The notes beneath the pieces are model-generated. The model worked only from the letters and a program-made list of their open reading frames with translations, made no database searches and was not told the DNA's origin. From Pseudomonas xantholysinigenes (GTDB taxonomy: Bacteria; Pseudomonadota; Gammaproteobacteria; Pseudomonadales; Pseudomonadaceae): a stretch of 64,000 bases of DNA. The stretch covers positions 2,175,501 to 2,239,500 of the forward strand of contig NZ_CP077095.1 of assembly GCF_014268885.2 (NCBI RefSeq), given 5' to 3'. A program made the translations under genes and the position numbers. Positions 25,580-37,010 of this stretch are shown here, one piece after another; within the stretch, counting starts at the first letter, position 1, and the number at the start of each line of letters is the position of its first letter.

Positions 25580-26738
25580 CGGCGAACCCCAGGCTGCCTT
25601 GCATGACCAACTGCTGGACCAGCATCAGGCCGTCTTCGTCCTGCAGCCATTGCGCCAGGTTTTCGCTGTGCAGCGCGTCGGCGGAGCAGATCAGCTTCAG
25701 CAGCTCGCGCAGTTTGCCCGGCAGCGGGCAGCTGCGACCGCTGGCGAACAGCAGCAGGTCGTCGCCGAACTCCGACCAGGCCAGGCGCGCGCTCGGGTTG
25801 CGGATCAGGATGGCACCCTGGCCGAGGTAGTCGAGCAGCTCCTGTTCGGACACTTCCTCGCCCACCACCTGCTCTGGGTAGCGTGGCTCGGTCATGAACT
25901 GGCCGAACCAGGTCAGCAGCAGGTCCTTGTCGTTCATGTGCTTGTCGATCAGCGCCTTGAGGCGGTCCAGGGCGTCGTGCTGGATCTGGTGCGGGTCGAG
26001 CGCAGGCACGGCGTCGGCGTCGCTGTAGCGTTCTTCGTCCGGCAGGAACTGGCCGAGGAAGTCGGTGAAGTGGGTCAGCACTTCGGCGGCGCTCGGGGCG
26101 CGGAAGCCGACCGAGTAGGTCATGCAGGCGTCTTCGGCGATACCGTAATGGGCCAGGCGCGGGGGCAGGTAGAGCATGTCGCCCGGCTCCAGGGTCCACT
26201 CGTCGCTCTGCTCGAAACCGGCGAGGATGCGCAGGTCGGCGTGGTCGATCAACGGGCTGTCGCTGTTGCACATCTGGCCGACTTTCCAGGTGCGCTTGCC
26301 ATCGCCTTGCAGCAGGAACACATCGTAGTTGTCGAAGTGCGGGCCGACGCTGCCGCCGGGCGCGGCGTAGCTGATCATCACGTCATCGATGCGCCAGCTG
26401 GGCAGGAAGCGGAACTCTTCCAGCAGCTCGGCCACTTCCGGGACGAACTGGTCGACGGCCTGCACCAGTAGGGTCCAGTCACGCTCGGGCAGGTCGGCGA
26501 AGGCATCTTCGGCGAATGGGCCGCGGCGCAGCTCCCAGGGGCGCTCGCCGTGCTCGAGCACCAGGCGCGATTCGACTTCGTCTTCCAGGGCCAGGCCGGC
26601 CAGTTCATCAGCATCGATGGGGCTGACGAAGTCGGGGAAGGCCTGACGCACCAGCAGCGGCTTTTTCTGCCAGTAGTCGCGCAGGAATTCACGGGCCGTG
26701 AGGCCGCCCAGCAGTTGCAGTGGAGTATCAGAATTCAT
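25572..26738 (-). CDS. 2-oxoglutarate-dependent ribosomal protein hydroxylase, RoxA/YcfD type (cupin)
   Basis: About 388 residues starting MNSDTPLQLLGGLTAREFLR; the frame six bases longer opens with TTG. The JmjC-like core has the iron triad His134 and Asp136 (VGPHFDNYDVFLLQG) and His197 (LPPRLAHYGIAE). Other marks are YWQKKPLLVRQAFPDF and SYAAPGGSVGPH. E. coli YcfD hydroxylates an arginine of ribosomal protein L16 and has the same domain order, including the C-terminal winged helix. It follows purB, from which a terminator separates it, and overlaps the GNAT gene downstream. Confidence 0.92.
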   Translation of the reverse strand: MNSDTPLQLLGGLTAREFLRDYWQKKPLLVRQAFPDFVSPIDADELAGLALEDEVESRLVLEHGERPWELRRGPFAEDAFADLPERDWTLLVQAVDQFVPEVAELLEEFRFLPSWRIDDVMISYAAPGGSVGPHFDNYDVFLLQGDGKRTWKVGQMCNSDSPLIDHADLRILAGFEQSDEWTLEPGDMLYLPPRLAHYGIAEDACMTYSVGFRAPSAAEVLTHFTDFLGQFLPDEERYSDADAVPALDPHQIQHDALDRLKALIDKHMNDKDLLLTWFGQFMTEPRYPEQVVGEEVSEQELLDYLGQGAILIRNPSARLAWSEFGDDLLLFASGRSCPLPGKLRELLKLICSADALHSENLAQWLQDEDGLMLVQQLVMQGSLGFADE

Positions 26739-26775
26739 GTTCAACCTATTGAAAAAACGTAGTTTTCGTACGGGA

Positions 26776-26805
26776 ATAAAAACGCCCGGCCAGGCCGGGC
26801 GTTGT
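26776..26805 (-). terminator. Rho-independent terminator after purB
   Basis: Read leftwards, ACGCCCGG and CCGGGCGT form a GC-rich stem with a five-base loop, followed by TTTTTATT. It lies just past the purB stop and before the roxA-like start. Confidence 0.87.
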
Positions 26806-26819
26806 CCGCGACGCTCAGC

Positions 26820-28420
<1,601 letters not shown>

Positions 28421-28427
28421 TACTGCG

Positions 28428-29054
28428 TCAATCGTTGGTACGCATCATCCCGTACAGTTCGTTGAGCAACTTGCGTCGGCTGAACACCAGCTGCCAACGG
28501 TGCCCGCCAAGCTGGCGCCACAGGCGCGCGGCGCGGATGCCGGCCAGCAGCAGGGCGCGGATCTTCGAGGCATTGCTCGGTTGCTGCAGGAAGCGCATGT
28601 CGCCATGCACCTGGATACGCTGGCGCAAGGTGCTCAGGGTGTCCTGGTACAAGGCTCCGCTGGAAGCGATGACGTTTTCATGAACCAGGCCGAAATGCTC
28701 GGCCTGGGACTGGATCTGTGGCAGGCGGTTGCCAATGGTGTCGAGCATGTCGCCGCGCTTGTTCAGCTGGCGCTCCAGGCCGAGCATCGACAGGGCGTAG
28801 CGCAGTGGCTCGCGCTGCAGGCTGCTGGGGTCGCGCTCCAGGGCGCCGACCAGCGCGCGGTAGCCGTCGCGCAGGTTGAGGTCGTCGCCGCCGAACACCT
28901 CGAGGGTGTTCTTCGGGTCGACCACCAGCAGGCTGCCGAGCATGCAGCCGATGTTGGCCTCGCTGGCCTGACCGGTGCGGGCAATACGATCGACCAGTAC
29001 TGCTGCCTGGAACACGCCGCCAAGGGCGATCAACTGCTCTTGCAGGTTGCTCAT
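28428..29054 (-). CDS. hflD: High frequency lysogenization protein HflD homolog
   Basis: A 208-residue helical protein starting [20 protein letters not shown]. The family landmarks are [38 protein letters not shown] and [20 protein letters not shown]. HflD is a peripheral membrane protein best known for lowering lambda CII levels in E. coli; its role in Pseudomonas is unsettled. Its ATG overlaps the mnmA stop (ATGA), the usual arrangement. Confidence 0.95.
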   Translation of the reverse strand: MSNLQEQLIALGGVFQAAVLVDRIARTGQASEANIGCMLGSLLVVDPKNTLEVFGGDDLNLRDGYRALVGALERDPSSLQREPLRYALSMLGLERQLNKRGDMLDTIGNRLPQIQSQAEHFGLVHENVIASSGALYQDTLSTLRQRIQVHGDMRFLQQPSNASKIRALLLAGIRAARLWRQLGGHRWQLVFSRRKLLNELYGMMRTND

Positions 29055-30175
29055 GCGCGCGGGCTCCAGGGCTCGGCGACTTCGATCACGCCACCGCCCA
29101 GGCACACTTCGCCGTCGTAGAACACCACCGACTGGCCCGGGGTGACGGCGCGTTGCGGCTCGTCGAAGACCGCGCGGTAGCCATGCTCGGTACGCTCCAG
29201 GGTGCACTGCTGGTCGCCCTGGCGGTAGCGCACCTTGGCGGTCAGGCGACGCGGGCTGGACAGGTCGATCGGGTTGACCCAGAAAATCTCCGAGGCCAGC
29301 AGGGCGCGGGAGAACAGCCACGGGTGCTCGTTGCCCTGGCCGACCACCAGCACGTTGCGCACCAGGTCCTTGTGCAACACGTACCACGGCTCGTCGCTGG
29401 CGTCCTTCAGGCCGCCGATGCCCAGGCCCTGGCGTTGGCCGATGGTGTGGTACATCAGGCCGTGGTGGCGGCCGATCACCTCGCCATCGGTGGTTTCGAT
29501 ATCGCCCGGTTGGGCTGGCAGGTATTGCTTGAGGAAGTCGCTGAAGCGCCGCTCACCGATGAAGCAGATGCCGGTGGAGTCCTTTTTCTTCGCCGTGGCC
29601 AGGCCGTGTTTCTCGGCGATGGCGCGTACCTCGGGCTTTTCCAGTTCGCCGACCGGGAACAGGGTGCGGGCGATTTCCGCGCCGCCCACGGCGTGCAGGA
29701 AGTAGCTCTGGTCCTTGTTCGGATCCAGGCCCTTGAGCAGTTCGGTCAGCGCGCCGGTATCGCGGCGGCGCACGTAGTGGCCGGTGGCGATCAGGTCGGC
29801 GCCCAGGGACAGGGCGTAATCGAGGAACGCCTTGAACTTGATCTCGCGGTTGCAGAGGATGTCTGGGTTCGGCGTGCGCCCGGCCTTGTATTCCTCGAGG
29901 AAGTGCTCGAACACGTTGTCCCAGTATTCGGCGGCGAAGTTGGCGGTGTGCAGCTTGATGCCGATGCGGTCGCACACGGCCTGGGCGTCGGCCAGGTCTT
30001 CGCGGGCGGTGCAGTATTCGGTGCCGTCGTCCTCTTCCCAGTTCTTCATGAACAGACCTTCCACCTGGTAACCCTGCTCCATGAGCAGGAGGGCGGAGAC
30101 GGAAGAGTCCACGCCGCCGGACATGCCGACGATGACGCGGGTCTTGGCGGGGTCTTTGAGTGCTGGGCTGGTCAT
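29051..30175 (-). CDS. mnmA: tRNA-specific 2-thiouridylase MnmA
   Basis: A 374-residue enzyme. The PP-loop ATP site is [20 protein letters not shown] near the N-terminus. The two reactive cysteines lie in [12 protein letters not shown] and [13 protein letters not shown]. Other family marks are [20 protein letters not shown] and [15 protein letters not shown]. It thiolates U34 of Glu, Gln and Lys tRNAs using sulfur passed from IscS through TusA, TusBCD and TusE. The tusDCBE genes are present 24 kb away in this window. It overlaps hflD by four bases. Confidence 0.98.
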   Translation of the reverse strand: MTSPALKDPAKTRVIVGMSGGVDSSVSALLLMEQGYQVEGLFMKNWEEDDGTEYCTAREDLADAQAVCDRIGIKLHTANFAAEYWDNVFEHFLEEYKAGRTPNPDILCNREIKFKAFLDYALSLGADLIATGHYVRRRDTGALTELLKGLDPNKDQSYFLHAVGGAEIARTLFPVGELEKPEVRAIAEKHGLATAKKKDSTGICFIGERRFSDFLKQYLPAQPGDIETTDGEVIGRHHGLMYHTIGQRQGLGIGGLKDASDEPWYVLHKDLVRNVLVVGQGNEHPWLFSRALLASEIFWVNPIDLSSPRRLTAKVRYRQGDQQCTLERTEHGYRAVFDEPQRAVTPGQSVVFYDGEVCLGGGVIEVAEPWSPRA

Positions 30176-30234
30176 GGCTACCGGTGTGTATCAGAGGGGA
30201 AAAACGCCGATTCTATCAAACCCGTGGGCTGACG

Positions 30235-30675
30235 TCAGTCGCGTAGCAGTTCGAGGCTGTGCAGCGGGCCTTTGAGGTAGTCATCCAGGCAGCGTGGCAC
30301 CAGTTCGCTGCGCCAGCGCGATGGCTCGGCGAGCAGTTCGTCGCGGCTCAGCCACACGGCGCGGACAATGTCGCTGTCCAGCGCCAGATCGGCGTGGTGG
30401 CGTAGCGGGCGGGCAGCGAAGCAGATGCGCTGGTAGGTCACGCCGTTGCTGGGGGCGGTGTACAGGTAGATGCCGACCACGCCGGTGAGCTCGACTTCCC
30501 AGGCGGTTTCCTCGAGGGTTTCGCGCAGGGCGGCCTGGGGCAGGGTCTCGTTGGGTTCCAGGTGCCCGGCGGGCTGGTTGAAGACGTGCTGGCCGGCTTT
30601 GAATTCCTCGACGAAGAGGAACTTGCCGTCGTGTTCGACAATGGTGGCGACGGTGATGTGGGGTTGCCAGGACAC
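30235..30675 (-). CDS. nudJ: Nudix hydrolase NudJ (phosphatase of HMP-PP / nucleotides)
   Basis: A 146-residue Nudix enzyme using a GTG start (MSWQPHITVATIVEHDGKFL) behind GGGAGAG. The Nudix box is GHLEPNETLPQAALRE followed by TLEETAWEV. The opening HITVATIVEHDGKFLFVEE and NQPAGHLEPNE are typical of NudJ. Its location just before mnmA-hflD-purB is the same as in E. coli and P. aeruginosa. It hydrolyses thiamin precursor and nucleoside pyrophosphates. A 25-bp palindrome lies just upstream of the start. Confidence 0.93.
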   Translation of the reverse strand: MSWQPHITVATIVEHDGKFLFVEEFKAGQHVFNQPAGHLEPNETLPQAALRETLEETAWEVELTGVVGIYLYTAPSNGVTYQRICFAARPLRHHADLALDSDIVRAVWLSRDELLAEPSRWRSELVPRCLDDYLKGPLHSLELLRD

Positions 30676-30697
30676 GGTCGATTCTCTCCCTGAGTGG

Positions 30698-30772
30698 CAA
30701 GTTTCAAGCTGCAAGCCACAAGTAGAAGCGGTAAGCGACTGCTTTGACTTGTGGCTTGCAGCTTGCAACTTG
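30698..30772. repeat. 25-bp near-perfect palindrome upstream of nudJ
   Basis: CAAGTTTCAAGCTGCAAGCC followed by ACAAG (30698-30722) is mirrored by 30748-30772 with a single mismatch, around a 25-base loop. It occupies the 5' leader region of nudJ, only 22 bases before its GTG, right after the idh terminator. The motif GCTTGCAGCTTG is a dispersed Pseudomonas repeat of another class than the REPs. Confidence 0.92.
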
Positions 30773-30776
30773 TGGC

Positions 30777-30818
30777 TAAAAAAGCACAAACCCCGGTGCG
30801 TGGCCGGGGTCTGTGCTG
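30777..30818 (-). terminator. Rho-independent terminator of idh
   Basis: Read leftwards, GCACAGACCCCGG and CCGGGGTTTGTGC pair around a short loop and are followed by TTTTTT. It ends the idh transcript before the nudJ leader. Confidence 0.92.
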
Positions 30819-30834
30819 TTACTTCAAGCGAACC

Positions 30835-33410
<2,576 letters not shown>

Positions 33411-34418
33411 TCACTCGCCCAGGCGTTGCTCGCGCGATGGTGGATAGCCGAAATACGCTGCGTAGCACTTGCTGAAGTGCGACACCGAGACGAAACCGCA
33501 GGCCACCGCCACCTCCATCACCGACAGGTCCGAATACTGCAGCAGGCGCCGGCTCTTGGTGATGCGCAGTTCCATATAGTAGCGCCGTGGCGAGGTGCCG
33601 AGCTGGGCCTGGAACAGGCGGTCGATCTGGCGCCGGGAACGGCCCGAGTAGGCGGCCAGCTGGTCGAGGCTGAGGGTTTCCTCGAGGTTGTTCTCCATCA
33701 GTTCGACGATGGTGCGCAGGTGCAGGCTCATGGATTTCTTCGCCCCCGGGCCGACCTGGCGGTAGCGTGCGCCGGAGAACGAGAGGATTTCCTCCACGCC
33801 TTCGGCCAGGGCATCGCCGTGCAGGCGGCGGACCAGGCCCAGCATCAGTTCCATGGCGCCGTTGGGGCTGGCGGCGGTCAGGCGGTCGCGGTCGAGGGTG
33901 AAGCTGGCCGGGGTGATGCGCGCTTGCGGGCTGACCTCGGCCAGGCTGGCGCGTTGCTCCGGGTGCACGCTGCAGCCGTAGTCATCCAGCGCCCCGGCGC
34001 GGCCGAGGAACCAGGCGCCGTTCCACAAGCCGCCAAGGGTCATGCCCTGGGCGGCGCAGTCGCCCAGCAGGCGGTCGAGGCCGGGATACTTCAATGGGGT
34101 GCGCAGGCCGCCGCAGATCACCAGCATGTCCAGTTCCGCCAGGGTGTTTGGTTGCAGAGGGGAGGCGATCAGCTCCAGGCCCAGGTCGCTGAGCACCCGG
34201 TCTCCGGCCAGGGACAGCGGGGTGTAGGCGAAGCTGTCGGCGCGCAGCAGATTGGCGGTGACCAGTACGTCCATGGCCACGGTGAAGCTGGCCATGGAAA
34301 AGTGTTCGAGCAGGACGAAATCGACCCGGTAGGGGCGTTGCGCGCTGGCGTCGCTGGGCTTGAGCCGGAGCATGTTGCTGGTGCTGGTCTTCTTGCTGAA
34401 CTGGCGTGGCGTGGGCAC
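33411..34418 (-). CDS. GlxA family AraC-type regulator (DJ-1/PfpI-like N-terminal domain)
   Basis: About 335 residues from a GTG at 34418, chosen because GGAG lies eight bases before it; an ATG 45 bases further in has no ribosome site. The N-terminal half is a class I amidotransferase/DJ-1-like domain (VDFVLLEHFSMASFTVAMDV, LDMLVICGGLRTP) in which the catalytic Cys position is not conserved (LGGLWNGAWFLGRAG). The C-terminal half has two AraC helix-turn-helices (LSLDQLAAYSGRSRRQIDRL; SVMEVAVACGFVSVSHFSKC). Relatives include GbdR, CdhR and ArgR, which sense amino or quaternary amine compounds. The ligand here is unknown. Confidence 0.88.
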   Translation of the reverse strand: MPTPRQFSKKTSTSNMLRLKPSDASAQRPYRVDFVLLEHFSMASFTVAMDVLVTANLLRADSFAYTPLSLAGDRVLSDLGLELIASPLQPNTLAELDMLVICGGLRTPLKYPGLDRLLGDCAAQGMTLGGLWNGAWFLGRAGALDDYGCSVHPEQRASLAEVSPQARITPASFTLDRDRLTAASPNGAMELMLGLVRRLHGDALAEGVEEILSFSGARYRQVGPGAKKSMSLHLRTIVELMENNLEETLSLDQLAAYSGRSRRQIDRLFQAQLGTSPRRYYMELRITKSRRLLQYSDLSVMEVAVACGFVSVSHFSKCYAAYFGYPPSREQRLGE

Positions 34419-34545
34419 TGCGGACTCCGCTGGCGGGCTGGCGCGGTTGAGTGTGCGTTGGGGCGGCGGGAAAGACAACAGGGCCACTGGCCGGCGCTTT
34501 GGGCTATGCTGGCGGCCTTGCCACGCCTGCGGAACCCAACCCTTC

Positions 34546-35010
34546 ATGAAATACGCCATTTCCCTGCTGTTGAGCCTGCTGCCACTACTGGTCCATGCCG
34601 TCGAGCCGGGCGAGACCCTGGCACCGTGGACCTTGCTCGACCAGTACGACCAACCCTACAGCCTCGGCCCGGATACTCGCGTATTGCTGGTGGCCAGCGA
34701 CATGGACGGCGCCCGCCTGGTCAAAGCTGCCCTGGCCGAGCGCCCCAAGGGCTATCTGGAGGCCCGCCAGGCGGTGTTCGTCGCCGATATCCAGCGCATG
34801 CCGGCGTTGATCAGCAAGCTGTTCGCGGTGCCGGCGATGCGTGACTATCACTACCGGGTGATGCTCGATCGCGAGGGGCGGGTTGCCAGCCGTTATGCCG
34901 GGGAAGCGGGCAAGGTGCTGTGGTTGACCCTGGACCGCGGCAAGCTGGTGGCGCAGCAGTCGTTCAGCGACGCGCAGGCGCTGGGCGAGGCATTGGCGCG
35001 GACCCGATAG
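34546..35010 (+). CDS. Periplasmic thioredoxin-like protein (YtfJ type)
   Basis: A 154-residue protein with a cleavable signal peptide (MKYAISLLLSLLPLLVHAVE). The mature part begins PGETLAPWTLLDQYDQPYSL, as in peroxiredoxin/thioredoxin-like folds, and continues with TRVLLVASDMDGARLVKAAL. No CxxC or peroxidatic Cys is present, so it is unlikely to be a redox enzyme. It resembles the YtfJ-like periplasmic family of unknown function. It is divergent from the GlxA regulator and its end overlaps the convergent sirtuin gene by 47 bases. Confidence 0.72.
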   Translation: MKYAISLLLSLLPLLVHAVEPGETLAPWTLLDQYDQPYSLGPDTRVLLVASDMDGARLVKAALAERPKGYLEARQAVFVADIQRMPALISKLFAVPAMRDYHYRVMLDREGRVASRYAGEAGKVLWLTLDRGKLVAQQSFSDAQALGEALARTR

Positions 35011-35752
35011 GAGCTGCCTGCAGCAACGCTGGCAGCACCTCGCCCGCTTTTCCGGCGAGGGCAAATTCCCTCGGGTGTCCGGTCAGGGCCGGCTGTGGAT
35101 TGACATGCACCACGCTCGCGCCGGCCGCCAGCGCCAGCCGTGGAATCGACGCGGCCGGCTGCACCAGGCCGGAGGTGCCGACCGACAGCACCAGGTCGCA
35201 ATCCTCGGCTGCGGCGAAGGCTCGCTCCAGCGTGTGCGCTGGCAACGATTCGCCGAACCACACCACGCCGGGGCGCAATGGCCCGGCGCAGTAGACGCAG
35301 CGTGGGGGCTCGATGCGCCGGCCTGCGCCTGCGCCCTCAGCTAGCGCCGGCAGGCTGCCAACCGGCCTGTCGCAGCTGAAACAGCGAAAGGCATCCAGGC
35401 GCCCGTGCAGGTGCAGCACATCGGGGCTGCCGGCGCGTTCGTGCAGGTCATCGACGTTCTGCGTCACCAGGGTCAGCCGTGGCACCCGTTTCGCCAGTGC
35501 GGCAATGGCCAGGTGCGCGGGGTTGGGCCGGGCCTGCAGGATGCCGGCGCGGCGCATTTCGTACCAGCCCCAGACCAGCGCCGGGTCGGCGCGAAAGCCG
35601 TCGGCGCTGGCCAGTTGCGTGGGATCGAACCGTTCCCACAAGCCGACGAGCTTGTCGCGAAAGGTGGCAATGCCGCTCTCGGCGGACACACCTGCGCCGG
35701 TGAACACCAGCACATGACGGGCTTTGGCGAGCACGTTCGGGTCGAAGTGCAT
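34964..35752 (-). CDS. NAD-dependent protein deacylase, sirtuin (CobB/SIRT5-like)
   Basis: A 262-residue sirtuin. The NAD motif is VFTGAGVSAESGIATFRD, the catalytic His is in VLHLHGRL, and TQNVDDLHERAG is canonical. Zinc Cys pairs are CFSC and CVYC. Tyr64 and Arg67 (WYEMRR) reproduce the Tyr-x-x-Arg pair that gives SIRT5/CobB preference for succinyl- and malonyl-lysine. The start at 35752 removes a proline-rich extension. It removes acyl groups from lysines and makes O-acyl-ADP-ribose. Its 3' end overlaps the YtfJ-like gene on the other strand. Confidence 0.94.
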   Translation of the reverse strand: MHFDPNVLAKARHVLVFTGAGVSAESGIATFRDKLVGLWERFDPTQLASADGFRADPALVWGWYEMRRAGILQARPNPAHLAIAALAKRVPRLTLVTQNVDDLHERAGSPDVLHLHGRLDAFRCFSCDRPVGSLPALAEGAGAGRRIEPPRCVYCAGPLRPGVVWFGESLPAHTLERAFAAAEDCDLVLSVGTSGLVQPAASIPRLALAAGASVVHVNPQPALTGHPREFALAGKAGEVLPALLQAAPIGSAPMPRPAPARR

Positions 35753-35902
35753 GGATGGCCTCCGGCAGCCAGGACAGAGGTCGCCCACTCTGCCAGTGGG
35801 GGCGGGGCGGCACAAGCTGCAGCGGCGCCTGCCTGGGGGCTTGACCTCGACTTAACCTGAGGTCTGATACTCGGCCGCTCTTTTCCTCGATGGAGTGATG
35901 CC

Positions 35903-36319
35903 ATGACCCTGCCAAGCGCCTTTGTCCTGTCCAACCCCGAAGGCCTCTACGACCCTAGCGCCAATGCCTATTCCCATGTCGCCGAGGTCCGTGCCGGCAG
36001 TCGTCTGGTCTATATCGCCGGGCAGGGCGGCGAAGACCTGCAAGGTCAACTGTCGAGTCGCTTCGACGAGCAGGCGCGCCAGGCCCTGGTCAACCTGAAG
36101 ATCGCCCTGGCGTCGCGAGGCGCGACGCTGGAGCACGTATGCAAATTGACCTTGCTGGTGGTGGACCATTCCGAGGCGCGTTTGCGCCAGTGGGTGGCCG
36201 AGGCCGAGCGTGCCTGGGGCGGGCGGATGACGCCGACCTGCACCTTGATTCCGGTGCCGCGCCTGGCGCTGGATGGCATGTTGGTGGAGATAGACGCCGT
36301 GGCCGCGTTGGCCCCGTAG
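35903..36319 (+). CDS. RidA/YjgF family protein
   Basis: A 138-residue single-domain protein with the RidA layout: SRLVYIAGQGGEDLQGQ, QALVNLKIALASRGATLEHV, CKLTLLVVDHSEARL and the C-terminal PTCTLIPVPRLALDGMLVEI. Canonical RidA has an Arg in the (P)xRxxV part; here the equivalent stretch is CTLIPVPRLA, which places it outside the archetypal deaminase group. Rid proteins clear reactive enamine or imine intermediates. It stands between the sirtuin and a GNAT, with no operon evidence. Confidence 0.87.
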   Translation: MTLPSAFVLSNPEGLYDPSANAYSHVAEVRAGSRLVYIAGQGGEDLQGQLSSRFDEQARQALVNLKIALASRGATLEHVCKLTLLVVDHSEARLRQWVAEAERAWGGRMTPTCTLIPVPRLALDGMLVEIDAVAALAP

Positions 36320-36413
36320 GCGTCGGCATGGCTGGAGCCGTGTGGTAAGTTGCCCGGGGCGCGCCTGTAACCCGATAGAATTCGCGCCTCTTTCAATTCA
36401 GCGAGCGTCGCCC

Positions 36414-36914
36414 ATGGCCGTGCCCATCGAACTGCTGCAGACCGGCCCTGAACACGTCGACCTGGTGCGCAATCTCTATCAGTTCTACGCCTACGAGTCG
36501 TCCGACTGGGAACAGGAGGATATCGAGGTGGATGGCCGCTTCTATATCCACGAGCCCCATTTCCAGCGCTACTGGGCGTCACCCGACTGGAGCGCCAGCC
36601 TGATCCTGGTCGATGGTTTCATCGCCGGTTTCGTGCTGGTCGAGCGCAGTGAGCTGCCGGGCATCGACGCCCTGGAACTGGCCGATCTGTTCGTGCTCAA
36701 GAAGTATCGGCGCCTTGGGGTCGGGCGGGCGGTGGCGCGGCAGGTTCTCGGCGAAGGCGCGCATGACTGGCTGCTGCGCTGCCATGTCGAGGATGCGCCG
36801 GCCTTGGCGTTCTGCCAGGCGCTGGTGGCGGACCTGCCGCGTCCAGTGCGGGAAATCCCCCTGGACGACGAGCCGGCATTGCGCAACTACCTGGTGACAC
36901 AGCGGCTGCACTGA
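36414..36914 (+). CDS. GNAT family N-acetyltransferase
   Basis: A 166-residue protein starting MAVPIELLQTGPEHVDLVRN. Acetyltransferase features are ADLFVLKKYRRLGVGRAVAR (motif A with the RRLGVG core) and DAPALAFCQALVADLP (motif B). The opening NLYQFYAYESSDW is common in a group of uncharacterised Pseudomonas GNATs. The substrate is unknown. It lies 95 bp after the Rid gene in the same direction. Confidence 0.87.
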   Translation: MAVPIELLQTGPEHVDLVRNLYQFYAYESSDWEQEDIEVDGRFYIHEPHFQRYWASPDWSASLILVDGFIAGFVLVERSELPGIDALELADLFVLKKYRRLGVGRAVARQVLGEGAHDWLLRCHVEDAPALAFCQALVADLPRPVREIPLDDEPALRNYLVTQRLH

Positions 36915-37010
36915 AGCCGGAGCGGGATTTTTGTGACGGACTTCACAAAACCAATCTGCTGCAAGGCATAATGCCAGCACTTTGTGCTTCCGCAGGTTCA
37001 GGTAAAGCCC

